A stretch of DNA of 64,000 nt. Source: Craterostigma plantagineum (lineage: Eukaryota; Streptophyta; Magnoliopsida; Lamiales; Linderniaceae). A model generated the notes under the pieces. That model was not told the DNA's origin and did not search any database. It saw only the letters and a program-made list of their open reading frames with translations. The first letter of the stretch is position 1, and the number at the start of each line of letters is the position of its first letter. Positions 22,971-35,046 of the stretch are shown here, one piece after another. The translations under genes were made by a program, and so were the position numbers. The stretch lies in assembly GCA_027422505.1 (NCBI GenBank), contig JAPQWV010001627.1, forward strand, positions 1 to 64,000, written 5' to 3'.

Positions 22971-24130
22971 GAAGCCGAGACAATGACCCTCCTTGAGCCG
23001 CCTGGTGGCTAGTCGAGCTAACGACTATAAAAGCAGCGCTTCTTGGGAGGCAATCCAAGTACTGTCTATGCATTTCTATTTTTATTTTGTATTGGAGTCT
23101 ATATTAATTATCGCATCTTATAAGTTTGTCTTGCAGTTGAATTTATTTTCACAAAAATTCGTATCACGGTGTCGTCTTGTTATGTTTCCTCACAGGCTCA
23201 TAGTTTGGGGGTGGTTCGTCCGCAGAAGTAGTTCTATCTTGAAGGAACTGAAGTCCTCTCACAACTCGCCCACATCGATCTATGCATATTCAGGGCAGTG
23301 TCACTTAAACTTTCTCTTTACTTTCAATTCTACACAATGGGGACAATGTGATAATTAGTTTGGGGATGGGGTGACACGTGCTAGATTTTATATGATGTCG
23401 ATCTCTTCGATTTATTAGTTGGTTTAACCGATTTAGAACGATGAAAACTCCTGCCAATGATGAAAATTTTTAGATTTTGCTTGTTTCGAGATAAGATTCA
23501 GCTAATTGTGTGTGAAAGTTCTGCATGTTACGTGTTTTGATATTAGCATGATTATCTGACCACATTGATTGCTTTAGAAAAATAGTGCGCATCATGAGAC
23601 ACAAACCCGGAAATATTATGAGTTTTGAGCCAAAAAAAATATAGAGCAACACAATACTTGCTCAATGTGTTTTTCATGAGTGCCACGCGTGGTCTGATTA
23701 TTTCCGAATTTGCTTTGTTATGCATGTCAATATCACTTTGTGGATTTTTATGTACGAATATGATAAAGGCGCTTAGGATAAGTCACTGGCCTAAATATCT
23801 CCTAGGATCGTACCCAACATATCTATCAATTAGTGAGCCCATTTGAGCATTATTGGCCTTATTTATTATTTGGAGCCACGATATTTAGCCGTTTATCCTG
23901 TTATTTTATCCTTCATCTTCGAACCATTGTCAGCATGTTAGTTTACTAGTCGCTTCATAGTATTGAGTCTATTAATTTAGAGGAAAGACGATTACGGTGT
24001 GTTATATCTGGTTGTGGTAGTAAGTTTTATTTATTTGAAAAAAAAAAAGAAGAAAGAAAAGAGTGATCGAGAAAAAAAAAGAAACTGAAAAAAATTGAGA
24101 AAAAAATATCGAAAAACAAAATATTTATAT
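22971..24130 (+). other. Athila 3' non-coding region
   Basis: TCGAGCTAACGACTATAAA and TTGGGAGGCAA, then AGTTTGGGGGTGG (23200) and a CAATGGGGACAATGTG block (23335), are typical of Athila downstream of pol; the G-rich runs may be PPT relics. An A/G-rich tract lies at 24038-24120. No LTR follows. Confidence 0.5.
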
Positions 24131-27082
24131 ATCTTATATATCTAAGAAAATGTAGGTTTGCTGTCGTGCTGACACGTGTCCTCTCATTTATATTTAACTT
24201 AAAAATTAAAATAATTTTAAAAACACCCACGATTGATTGCCTCCGATTCTAATACACCACCACTTGACAATATCCATTGTTTCAAAACTGCTCATCAAGA
24301 CAAAACAACCATCGCCCAAATTATCACTGTTCATATCGACAAGTACCACCACGATGGGTAGCGCTTCATCTCCTACGGCGACCACGGATATCCTCCATGG
24401 CGTCGACAATTACGAGACCTACGCTTCCCACTACCCGAAACCCCGTGAGATTTCCGTGGAATTTACTGTAAACGGCGAACCTCATCGGCAACGTTGGGCT
24501 GCACGTACAAATCAAGCACATACAACAGTCAATAAACCATAGATCGACACTATTTGGTATGGTCGCATGCATTTTTTTCTTTTTCTTTTATATCTGTTCC
24601 GTAAAGGTCTGATTCTTTGTTGCTATTTGTTTATACCGGATCAATTTCTCACATTAGCTGTAATATTTTTTGGTTATGTCGATTTGAGAAGAAGTTTAGA
24701 TTTCTCTTGCTTTGCCGGAGTTCTAAGGTTCTTGTGGTTTTCTGCTCAGGTAAAATGCTTCGAGTCCGAACTTTGCTGGCTCTCGCTTTGTTTCGGTCGT
24801 TTCAGGTACGCTATTATAAGTTCGAATATAATAATTTCCGTAGTTTTAACTTTTATTCAGTAGCACAACCTCTATTTTATGCGAGCTTATGTAGCTTTTT
24901 TCATATGCTCTTTTGGGAAAATAGAGAAAATATTTGGCGTGAAGATACTGCAGAAGCTTCCGAGTTCTTGCTGGACGAAGATCAAGTGATCTCTACTCTC
25001 TGTTAGACACTATAAGTAATCCTTTGTTATTTATCATCATTGCTTTAGGAATTAGGTATGTATCAGGTTATGTTCAAAGGTCAAACCATTGGAATATCCA
25101 AGCCCGTTCATTAGCTTTATTGTTGAGGTTTGTTTGGCGTTCCCTTTCCTTCAGTTGTTTGTTGGAGTATAGTTGTTGCTTTGTATAGTGATCATTTTTA
25201 GAAGATATATGGTCGTTGCTTTTTTTAGTCTTAAAACTTTGTTTCAAACTTTTGTCATATCATTTCTTCATGGTTATAAGTATGTTTACACTGATATTAT
25301 TTTAAATTTTTTTGCTTATGAATTTAGGGAAAATGATGTTGAGCGACATATCAATTAGCGGCAGTCCTGAGACACCGATGTGCGTTGTGTTGGACAGTGC
25401 CGTTGGGCCTGGAGGTTTACAGATCAGCTGTTGGTTGCTGAGTGCGTGTCGGGTCTTTCCAACGGCGAAATGAACCTCGATGTTCTGATGCACGGTTTGT
25501 AGTATGAGGCATGTATAGAATACGACATGGTGTCCTGCAACCAACGACGCGGACGTGTGAGTAAATCTTGCGTGATGCTCCTGCGGATGTGGTGGGCCGG
25601 TGGCGTAGTCTTCTCGCAGACGGTGAAAACTTGTGCACACTTTGTAGCTCTTGCATGAAAATATTGCATGTTAACATGTCTTCTTCGTCATGAGGTGAGA
25701 GGATACATAGGTTTGCGTAGGGTGAAACTCTTCTTTTTCTTTTATCTACAACTTGCTTCTTTTTTCTCTTTACTCGGAATTGAAAATTTAATATTTCATT
25801 TTCGTTCTCGTGTTACTCCCCACGAAAAAATGCTAAGTAGTAACTGAAACGACTTCTGTTTTACATTTTCCATGTAAACTTTTGACAAGTTGATGGAAAT
25901 TAGACTTTATTTATTTTTAATTTATTTATGAATCTTTAACATCTTATATACATAAAGTGCATGTATGTTCGGAGACAGCCTCGACGACGACTGCTATGGC
26001 GTGAATTTGCAAGGCCGCACTGGTAAGATCTTTAGTGTGAGGCAGGTCAGTGCGGCTGCAAGAGGCCGTTGGGTTAGCACTAGGTGCAAGTGAGTGGTGT
26101 GGGGCGATAATGAGTAGCTACTACAAGCATGGAGAGGATAAGCGGCTGCGAAGGTTTGAAGTGTCGACGAGCGGTAGCGAGGCCAGATCTGATAGCGTAA
26201 GGCTGCGAGCGAGTGTTTAGGATGGTGTGATGGATGGCTCGCCGGCTCGGTATATTTTCTTCTTTTTTTCTTTTTTAATTTTTCACTACTTGCGACGAGC
26301 GCCCCGCCAAATGGCATCATATGATCGATTACAAAATTCCATCACAATTATTTTTATTTTTTGCGTCTAAGGTGTTAGCGTTATTGTCATAGAACAATAT
26401 TTTGTGTAGCCCGCGGAGATCTTTAGCCGCCGGCTGTTTATTTTAAGCTGCTTGAATTTTGCTGCTCATATTGTGCAGAGAGATTGATATATAAAGTGTG
26501 TTTTTGTTACCTCTATGCAAGGACGGAAGATCCACGAGTGTCTCTTATCTGTTGGTGAATTTTCAATCCGATGTTTCTGGACTAAAGTTTCAACAACAGT
26601 CGTATCATGCAAAGGATGCGTGATGCGTCATCAAACGATCCAGCGGTTGACACTTCTTCATTCCGTGATAATCTTAAGTAAATTCTACTTCACTTTATTC
26701 TGTGTTTTTCGTCTTCTTTTGATAATGGCATTACCTTCAGCAGTAGATTAGAAACACTAGTTGTATTTAATATTTAAAGTTGCATCATAACTTCATAGTT
26801 CCTCTAAATTTTGACGCTTTTCTTGATGTTGAACTGAACTTAATTTATTGCTTCACTTTTGGTCTACTATTTTAAAGGTTTGAATGATGTGGTTGATCAA
26901 TTTACATTCAAGTTTAGTGCATGGTAAAAATCGAGTTTTTATGATGTTAAACTAAAGATTAGGATGCACCAAATGAAGACTCTCTCTCAAAGCATTTATA
27001 CAGAATCTACTCGCAAGCTTATCCCTGTAGAATTTGAGTTTATGTTTTGACATTGCAGTTTGTCTGTTTAAATTGAAAACTA

Positions 27083-27084
<2 letters not shown>

Positions 27085-27141
<57 letters not shown>

Positions 27142-27151
27142 TCTTCTTCTT
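27085..27151. repeat. CT microsatellite followed by TTC repeat
   Basis: About 27 CT units, then TTC units. It generates the Glu-Arg artefact ORF on minus. Confidence 0.97.
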
Positions 27152-28589
27152 TGATGCATTGTTCGGCTTTAGCAAGGAACTGCATCATACCCACTTGAAG
27201 ATGGAATTAATTGTTACCAAGTTCGTAGATGAGTTGAAAGCTTGATCTCTTTTAACCATTGTATGCATGAGTGCTTTTCTAACTTTCGCGCTCTTTTGCT
27301 ACCCGAAGGTATATTATGATCAACAGAATCATTGTTTGTTTTAATCGAAATAGGCATATATTTTCCATTAATTATTAAATTTGTATCGCCTTTATGTTTA
27401 TAATAGTTTTTCTCAAACACATGGGGGCGACTTCTTGAATAATTGTTATGTTTTTATTGCTTCCCAGGTTGTATTATTTGTTCCTTTTCATGGTGCGGAC
27501 TCCAAATGTGGGGATGATACATACAACTCACACGTTGATTTTAATTCTGCAAAAAGTATGCAAATCATGCATGAAAATGTGCATATAATCGTCATCTCTT
27601 GGAAAGGAAGCAGAAGGTACTTCGCAGATCCTTGAATTTAGTACGTATCAAGTTTTTTCTCACCCCTAAAACATGTCAATTCTCTTTCAGATTACTGAAG
27701 ACGAGGTGGAAAGAAGTTCTAGCCTATGAGAAAAAGATGAAGTAAGAGCTCGAGAAACCAGAACTTCTAATGAGAACTTTGAAATGATTTTCTTACATCT
27801 GTGGGCTTTTACTGTTTTGTTCAGACATTTATCCGTAATGATTACAACTAAATGCTAATGCTATGTTTTCTTCTTTTCGATTTCAGATGGAGCGGACGGG
27901 GAAAGAAATGGATCGTAAAAACTGCGAGACAAATGAAGAAAGATTGATCCAAGAACAACATAAGCATTTAAATTGCTTATAGGGCGGCGAAACCCTCTAA
28001 TCATGACGCCGATGCCAAACCCAGCCATGTACTGATTTTTTAATTGTCAGATTTGTCATTCATATTTTTATTTTACATCCTCTTTTCATGTCCATTTTAT
28101 TTGCCTGATGCATACATAATCACTCCACACACACAGAACAATTACATAAACTTCCAACCGTAGAGGACACATTTGAATTTTTATGTTTCACAACACGATT
28201 GCTCCTGCATTTTCTACTTTTTAGTTAAGTTGTACATTGTTTTAAGTATATGCCATTTGTGAAATCTTTTGTTGGCTCCTTTTCGCTTCTGTTATTGTGT
28301 AGGCTTGAGGAACGGTATGAGTCAACTCCAGCTCCCATTGAGCTATAATGTCTCATTTTTTGACATTTTGCCGTGTCGGTTGTTGTGTTCATGCCAAAGA
28401 TTGTTGCCGTTATCTTCATATTTGTCCGCTAATCGTTCTGTTCTAACAATTGAAGTACTAATCAGACCCAACTTCTGTTTTTTTTCTTTAATTTCCTTTT
28501 TTCACATTTTTGATAATGGCCGTATATAGGGCTTGAGCAAATCTGAATTTTGTTGTTGGGATTCGCAGATACTTCAATCAGTTGCAAGT

Positions 28590-28991
28590 ATGGAGGACGA
28601 CATTGAACCTTGGATCAATCATTTGAGCTGATATATTCAGCAAAATCGAAGAGCTAATATAGTTGAAATTAGGTTGGATCACTTTAAGAGCTTCAACCCT
28701 AATACTGATATCAAAAAGATGATCAGAGGTTGATCTTTACCTACTCTTTTTAATTACAAGTTTGTGTTCGTCCATGCCTAAAATTGTGCTTTATCTATTG
28801 TGAATCACCATATCTTTGAATGTATGTGAAGTGTTGATTTTAGTTATGCGTTTCCTAAAATTTCATTGTTAGGCCTATATGGGAAGTAGGTGAGATGATG
28901 GAGACGAAAGTAGTCGTTTTTGCTCTGCTCCAAATGGCAATGGAATTGGGAGATGATTGCATAGAAATCGAACTCAGGGTTCATGTTTTTC
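28590..28991 (+). pseudogene. Captured dehydroquinate dehydratase/shikimate dehydrogenase fragment
   Basis: Two exon-like pieces match the N-terminal dehydratase domain of the bifunctional plant shikimate-pathway enzyme. The first, about 28653-28728, reads ANIVEIRLDHFKSFNPNTD. The second, 28873-28991, reads RPIWEVGEM, then LQMAMELGDDCIEIEL; family members read RPxWEGGQ, then LAMELGADYIDVEL. An intron-like gap ends ttgttag. The PTLVTY segment between the pieces is missing, and a TGA precedes the first piece. The rest of the enzyme is absent, so this is a captured, non-functional fragment. Confidence 0.7.
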
Positions 28992-29702
28992 AAGATAATT
29001 GGCATGCATATGAATGGTTATCTCTTAGGTGGAATATTGTGGGGAAATCATTCGCATTTCTTTTTCTCTTCTCATGTTTCTGGAAGAAAAAGGTTTAAAA
29101 ATGTTTAACATCTGTTTTCACAATTCGTTGTAACCTATTCGTATCCGATGTAAGGGGCTTCAGGTGGTGCATAAATCTGTTCTGCTTTAGAGTTGGTCTG
29201 ATAAACTTCTGTTATCTTTTAGGATAAGCTCAAACTTGGTGTTTTCAAATTTATGAGAACAATTTGTTTGAGAGATTTGTTGCTGAAGTTCAAGATTTGT
29301 TGCTCAAGTTCTTGATCTATTGGGACTTGGGAGGGGTGCTGCTTATATAATCTTCCAAGCAAAAGGAGACGGACTTACCTTAATCACGGTTGTTTCTATG
29401 TTATTCTATCTGTGTTGTGCGATGTCTAACACGTCTTTGTCATTACCGAACACAACAACAATAGAGATTATCATTTGTAAAAGTTCTTTCTGTTGGGTGT
29501 TCTTGTGATATCCTATAACAAAATTGGTAATTTCATAGAATCAAATTATGGTTCAGCTTCTTTCGACCATTGAACTATTAAAATCCATATTAATCTAAAT
29601 TCATTAATATCTTCTCCGGATAATATGTCTTAAAATGTCCACGTTTCGTACCTCAAAATCATATCTTTCGATTAATTTTTTAAATAATTATACATTTATA
29701 AC

Positions 29703-29730
29703 CCCGTGCATCGCACGGGCAAAAAACTAG
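29703..29730 (+). mobile_element. Helitron 3' terminus (hairpin plus CTAG)
   Basis: CCCGTGC-ATC-GCACGGG forms a 7-bp stem with a 3-base loop, followed by CAAAAAACTAG and then a T. A hairpin about 11 bases before a CTRR end with a T on the flank is the standard Helitron 3' signature. Confidence 0.75.
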
Positions 29731-29739
29731 TATAATATA

Positions 29740-29972
29740 CTCCCTCCGTCCCGGTAATTTGTGGACATTTAGGATTGGGTTCGGTTTTTAAGAAATATAA
29801 TATTTTAATAGTATAGAGGAAGAAAAGTGCATGTGTGTGACACGTCTTTTAAGAATATTTAATGTTATTATATTGATTGTGTGTGATAGTTTTTTACTAA
29901 ATATGGAAATGTATAAAAGATAGTGGGACGCCCGATTTGGTAAAATGTACAAAGTTACCGGGACGGAGGTAG
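29740..29972. mobile_element. Stowaway MITE, 233 bp
   Basis: The ends are CTCCCTCCGTCCCGGTAA and, reversed, CTACCTCCGTCCCGGTAA, flanked by TA on both sides (TSD). CTCCCTCCGTCCC is the canonical Stowaway terminus. No coding capacity. Confidence 0.93.
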
Positions 29973-29974
29973 TA

Positions 29975-30030
29975 TATATATATATATAATATATATATAT
30001 ATACATATATATATATAATATAATATATTA
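29975..30030. repeat. TA microsatellite
   Basis: TA-rich run right after the Stowaway; it produces artefact ORFs of alternating Tyr and Ile. Confidence 0.9.
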
Positions 30031-30116
30031 AAGAGGGCTAAAGTAGATTTTCATAATTATTTTCTCGAGTTCTTACTAATAGTTTTTGTGCGTCTTAATA
30101 GTAGTACGAGTTTCCA

Positions 30117-30870
30117 TTATTTAATGTCGTATTTTGTTGCTTTAGGGTATAAACAGGGAAACGATTTAGTGATTAACATGCTTGACTTTATTAGCCCACT
30201 TATCCCATAAGTCACAACCTTATTAACCCGAGCCTCATTACAACCTTGATAAAGACCTTCTGATTCGTTCACGATATCTACCCAAGATGTAGGTAGCTTC
30301 TCCAAGTCTTTCATGGAGAATTCGGTCGAAAGCCACGCTTTCACCATCGAGAGCATTCCAATATTATTTCCTATCAAAAGGATGTCGTCCACGTACAATA
30401 CGAGGAAAGATATTTTGCTCCCACTGCTTTTCTTGTAGACGCAAGGTTCGTCTTCGTTCTTCAAGAATCCGTGCCCCTTGACCACTTCATCGAACCAAAG
30501 ATTCCAGCTTATGGAGGCTTGTTTGAGTCCATAAATGGACTTGTTCAAATTGCACACCTTATGAGCATCTCCTTGCGATGTAAAACCCTTGGGATGCTCC
30601 ATATATATTTCCTCCTTGAGGTATCCATTTAGGAAAGCAGTTTTCACCTCCATCTGCCAGATCTCATAGTCATAGTGCGCAACTATCGCAAACCATGTTC
30701 GAATGGACTTCATCATAGCAACAGGCGAAACGGTCTCCTTATAGTCAATGCTCTCTTTTTGATTGTACCCTTTCACCACAAGCCTAGCTTTGTATGTGTC
30801 AACCAATCCGCCAGATCCAATCTTTCTCTTGTAGATCCATTTACACCCAATGGGTCTAAAACCCTGGGAG
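30117..30870 (-). pseudogene. Copia reverse transcriptase, N-terminal part
   Basis: Motifs in order: YKARLVVKGYNQKESIDYKE, MEVKTAFLNGYLKEEIYMEH, KSIYGLKQASISWN and LVLYVDDILLIGNN (active site). MKDLE then marks a one-base loss at the usual MKDLGEATYILG, after which the frame diverges. About 40 bases beyond the TACATCTTGGGTA site still look RT-like, then homology ends. The remaining RT and RNase H are not downstream but at 36828-37712, on the far side of the LTR. Confidence 0.85.
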
Positions 30871-30967
30871 GTATACTAGAGTCCAGACTTGGTTTTCGTG
30901 CATGGAATCCATTTCGGCTTGCATAGCTATAAGCCATTTCTCCGAATCTTTATCCTTGATTGCCTGG

Positions 30968-31860
30968 TCATAGGTAGTGGGATCGTCTCCGACGTTCCCT
31001 TCCATCCCAGAAACCTCGTGCTCGATGTGGACATCCCGACCTGCGCAACTCAGGTTGCGTCTCGGACTGCTCTATGGTGTCATCTGACACTGGAGTCTGT
31101 GAAAGTGCTTCTAACGACTCTCCAAGAGTTACTTTGCAACCTACTCCACCTTCTCGAAGGAACTCTTCTTCGAGAAAGTTGGCCTGAAGGGCTACAACGA
31201 TTCTCTGATCGTCGTGGAAGTAAAATTGATATCCCATGGAATCCTTAGGATACCCGACAAAACATCCTTTCACAGCCTTCAATTCCAGTTTATCTGTCTT
31301 GAGCTTTTTCACAAATGCGGGAGAACCCCAAACTCTAATGTGATTCAAGCTCGGTCTTCGTCCTGTCCATACGGAATGCGATCGGCAGACTTTGTAGGAC
31401 ATTTATTCAGAATGTGTGCCGCTGTCAACAGGGCATGCCCCACAATGATATGGGCAGGTCTGTATAGCTCAGCATAGATCGAACCTTATCCAACAGAGTT
31501 CGATATCTGCGTTCGGACACGCCGTTCAACTGCGGTGTTCCGGGCGGTGCCAACTGTGAAATGATCCTGTACTCTTTCAAGAACTCGTCAAACTCGAGGC
31601 TCATGTACTCGCCGCCTCGATCTAATCTAACGGCTTGATGCTCTTTCCAGTTTGATTTTCCACCAAAGCCTTGTACTCTTTGAACCACTAAAAAGTATTA
31701 GACTTGCTTCATGAAATACACCTAGCCGAAGCGAGAGTGATCATCAGTGAAGGTAACGAAATAATGGAAGTTACCGCGAGCCGCTACCCCGAACGGTCCG
31801 CAAACATCCGTGTGGATCAAACTGAGAAGTTCCGCGGCTCTCGCAAAAGTCCCTGTGAAG
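30968..31860 (-). pseudogene. Copia integrase
   Basis: 31425-31688 has AVRLDRGGEYMSLEFDEF (second catalytic Asp), then TPQLNGVSERRYRTLLDKV (Glu in the usual NGVxER motif). 30968-31402 continues with SLNHIRVWGSPAFVKKLK and GCFVGYPKDSMGYQFY, the conserved post-core region. A frame change separates the two. The N-terminal zinc part is degraded in 31690-31860. Confidence 0.85.
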
Positions 31861-31862
31861 GG

Positions 31863-32550
31863 CTACGCGGTCATCTTTCGAAGGATACAAGATTTGCAAG
31901 TCGGATAGGGATCAGACCCAATCGGCTTTATAATAATGGTTTCTCCAACTCGAGAATCTTTTGTTCTCCAGCGTGACCGAGTCGAAGATGCCACAGCAGT
32001 CTCGAGTTCGACTCCAATTTTCGCTTGTTGGTGATTGTATTCACAGTTTTGTTTTATCTTCGACATTTAGATAATATAATCCATTCAGTAAACTTGCACT
32101 TCCGACGCAATTATTTCCAAAATAAATTGCATATATTATTACTAAAACGGAACTCGTAACCATTTTGGCTCAAAACGGGAATAGAAACAATATTCTTAAG
32201 CCCCTTGGGCAAACTACACAATCGGAAAGCAGTAAACTATGTCTAGTAGATAAAACGAGAGTTCTTGATCCAATGTGGGTAGCCGGTGCACTATGTCCGC
32301 TTCCTACGTTGATCATGATCTCTCGGTCCGCCAGTTTCCTACTTCGTTCCAGACCCTGGTTCGAAACACAAATGTGAGTACTAGCTCCCGAGTCTAAGAT
32401 CCACGAAGCAGAATATACTGTCATAGAACAATTAGTTTCTAAAACGTAAAGTCCTTTACCTGAGGCGGCTAGCTTTGGGCAATCGCGCTTCCAATGGCCA
32501 AGCTCATTGCAATGAAGGCATTTGTCCGTCGGCTTGCCGCCTTTGAACAC
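31863..32550 (-). pseudogene. Copia nucleocapsid knuckle, protease and pre-integrase region
   Basis: KCLHCNELGHWKRDCP is a perfect CCHC knuckle, followed by WILDSGASTHICVS, the copia protease active site. Toward the integrase, YPTCKSCILRKMTA gives the zinc-binding end of the pre-integrase domain, with frame changes near 32050 and 32170. Confidence 0.85.
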
Positions 32551-33225
32551 GTTCTTCTTGGCCTTGCCTTTCGAAATTCGTCTTTTGCGCTTAGTGGGCT
32601 TGTCCGACTTTTTCTTTCTACTCGACCCTCGAGTCTTAGCATTCGCGAAAAGAACAACTTCCTTCCTTTCATCTCCTTCATCTGAGTTTGCGCCGCCGAC
32701 AACTGGTTCATCAACCCAGTCAACGTCATCTCGGCCTTGTTCAGGTTAAAGTTCACAATGACCAAATTGAAGGAATGTGGGAGCAACTGAAGTATCAGAT
32801 CATTCTGGAGCTCATTATCCATGATAAAGTCCAGTGCCTCGAGTCTTTCGATCAATCAATCATCTTGAGCACATGCTCTCCGACGTCACCACCCTCAGCC
32901 ATTTTGCAATGAAATAGTTGCTCCGTAAGGGAATAGCGAGCACTCCTGGAATGTTCGCCAAAAAGCTCCTTCAAATGAAGCAAATGGCGCCCACTTCCAT
33001 TTCCGAGCGAGTGCGCTGCAACTCATTGCTCATGGAAAGAAGCATATAGCCTTTAACATTTGGCTCGTCAATCTGCCACTTGGCATACGCAGCCCGGTCT
33101 TCGTCACTCGCATCAGCCCCTAGGACTTGCTGTACAGGTGAATCGAGGACATAAGTTAACGACTCCATACCTAGGACTATCCTCAGGTTACGGAGCCATC
33201 TACGTAGTTTGGTCCTACCAACCAA
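32470..33225 (-). pseudogene. Copia gag
   Basis: Pieces are WLRNLRIVLGMESLTYVL and YAKWQIDEPNVKGYML (33225-32971), then DNELQNDLILQLLPHSF, FNLNKAEMTLTGLMNQL and AQTQMKEMKGRK (32855-32600). This order is the copia-type UBN2-like gag domain followed by a linker to the CCHC knuckle. A frame change lies at about 32900. Confidence 0.82.
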
Positions 33226-35033
33226 TTTCTCTCAAGCAGCATAGTAATAATGTTCGTCATCGTAGTAAATAGAAAGAAACGTAAAGTTGTAGAAAATAAA
33301 GATCTAATTAGGTTTATCTTATCATTCATCAAGCACAAACAAGGACTTTTCGTTTCGCTTGACTCCCACTATTTTTCTCGAAAACACTATCCTCCCGAGA
33401 AGAGTTTCAAAAACCTCGTTGAAAGTTTCATAGTGGAGTTGATGTCCCCGACTCAACTAGATTCGCCTCAGCCTTTAACGCAATATTTGGCTCATCTAAT
33501 CTTATCGAAGTCACGTCAAACGTGAACTTATCCAATAAGAGTTTCAACTATCTTTGTCTCAGTCATTGACCCTCACGGCTAACCCTGCTTAATGGGTATA
33601 ACTGCCTAAATGTGACCTATCAACTTATGCTCAAATCGCATAGAATGTACCGCCCCTTGCTGCCATACGCTTCCTTGGGGGAGACTGGTATGACGAGCGG
33701 CGTCCAAGACGCACCCGAGACGCTAACATTGGGGCGGGATATACGACGCCAACTTACACGGAATAAATCGCAAAACACCCCAACGCTAGACATCTCGGGC
33801 ATGATAGAAGACAGGAATCCAACTCCTTTACCCACTTAGTATTTATCAAATCGGAGAATAAACCATCTCACGTAAGAACACATTGAACATGCATGTCACT
33901 TCAAAAACCAACACGCACGTAGGTAGTAAATTAACCCTAGGAAAATAAACTACAAGACAACACAAGCGGATTATTTCTAATTTATCCCTATTACATGCGT
34001 ATTCAAAAAAAAAAACTCGGGTTGTCGCACGGGTCATGAAGTCGTCAAACGTCCTTCGTCACTCGAACGGCCTCAAAGTCACCGAACGTCCACCATCTTG
34101 TCACCTCCGGGGGTTGTCTACCATCAAATGGGCCCTCGTGTTCGTTTTAAGCTAATATAATAAAATGGTAAATTACAACACGGGGAGATCATAAGTCCCG
34201 AACAACCCGTATAAAACAAATACAACCCGGGGGGACGTGACCCTTAACAATTGACCCGAAAACCAAATTTCTTAACCCGCAAGTGCGTCTTAAATCGCAT
34301 TCATAACGAGCACGTTGACAATTACGTGATTTTAAAAAGAAATGAAAATTGGCCTCAAACGGGCCAAGCCCATTAAAAGGATCGTTAAGGCTTTGAGCGT
34401 GAAGCCCTAATGCAGCTGCCGCGACTCAAATCGCTCAACCGTCAAAACAAGCCGGAGAGCCACGACGGAGAAGGCCGCCGCCGGCAGGGAGTCCCGAGCT
34501 GAGCCGGAACAGCCGCATTGCCAGCGACGACACGCACGCAACGCGCGTGTGTTCGTCTCGCGTCAGAAAACTACCGCGACTACTTCGTCGCCTCAGCCCC
34601 TCCGTGCCGGAGCCTCACTAGGAGAGATCACCACCACCGTGTTCCGGCCGAGCCGGAGTCGCTGCGGCTGTCTTGCGCAGCGCGCATCGAGCACGCCGTC
34701 GCAGTCCGCGGCCTCTGCGGTGCCGCTGCCCCTTGCGGCGGTGCCTAAGCCACCATGGCTGGCCCAGTCCCGGAGTACGAGGCGGATCGGGACTGCTCGA
34801 AGCAGCCCGACCCTGCGGCTGCAGCGTCGCTGCACCGCTCGCAGCCCGCGCACAACGCGCGGCTGCCCTGTCCGATTCGTGGTTCCTCGTCGGTCCATAC
34901 CGCACAAGTGGATGGTCGTGGTTGGCGAACGACGCATCGGACAGCCCAACAACGATCGAACCGCGTCGGCGTTACGATCGTCTCCCACATGCCTCGTTTC
35001 AATTTAAACACGTGATTTCGGTCACGAACGCCC
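33226..35033 (-). other. Untranslated leader of the copia element between PBS and gag
   Basis: 1.8 kb without convincing coding sequence. 34400-35000 is GC-rich and shows long ORFs on both strands with no domain, as expected from composition. 33840-34330 is degenerate. Confidence 0.55.
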
Positions 35034-35045
35034 GCTCTGATACCA
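35034..35045 (-). promoter_or_regulatory. Copia primer binding site (initiator tRNA-Met)
   Basis: On minus, TGGTATCAGAGC lies one base past the LTR end (CCCAACA). It is complementary to the 3' end of plant initiator tRNA-Met. Confidence 0.93.
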
Positions 35046-35046
35046 C

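Larger units (their letters stand above)
2368..24130 (+). mobile_element. Decayed Athila-type Ty3/gypsy element, interrupted
   Basis: Ordered Athila parts lie on +: a 5' LTR split by the Tat insertion (2368-2780 and 15166-16544), the tRNA-Asp-type PBS TGGCGCCGTTGCCGGGGA, a long AT-rich leader, gag, aspartic protease (LCDLGASINLLP), RT (FMDDFSV), RNase H, and integrase with its HHCC finger. A 3' non-coding stretch follows with the TCGAGCTAACGAC and GGAGGCAA motifs usual at the end of Athila pol. Every domain carries stops or frameshifts. No 3' LTR matching the 5' LTR was found before the Helitron-like DNA. The start (TGATAGG at 2368) and the end are estimates. Confidence 0.6.
24170..29730 (+). 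mobile_element. Putative non-autonomous Helitron carrying gene fragments
   Basis: The right end is a convincing Helitron 3' terminus (separate entry). The body has alternating intron-like T-rich and exon-like pieces with many splice-like borders but no Rep/helicase ORF. One exon pair is recognisable as dehydroquinate dehydratase/shikimate dehydrogenase. Other ORFs (24357-24542, MGSASSPTATTDILHGVDN; 27470-27618; 27887-27990) are not recognised. The 5' TC end was not found, so the left border is only where Athila sequence stops. Confidence 0.4.

Noticed and set aside
26952..27194. Glu/Arg-repeat ORF
   Set aside because: Translation of the CT microsatellite on the opposite strand.
2368..30116. 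Single insertion block splitting one copia element between the 1.1-kb LTR and the 30-kb RT
   Set aside because: The missing RNase H, PPT and LTR 5' part are not found on the left side of the 30-kb RT; they lie beyond the LTR at 36.8-37.7 kb, so simple nesting does not fit.
35027..35045. tRNA gene suggested by TGGTATCAGAGC
   Set aside because: Only the 3'-end complement is present, at LTR borders; these are primer binding sites.
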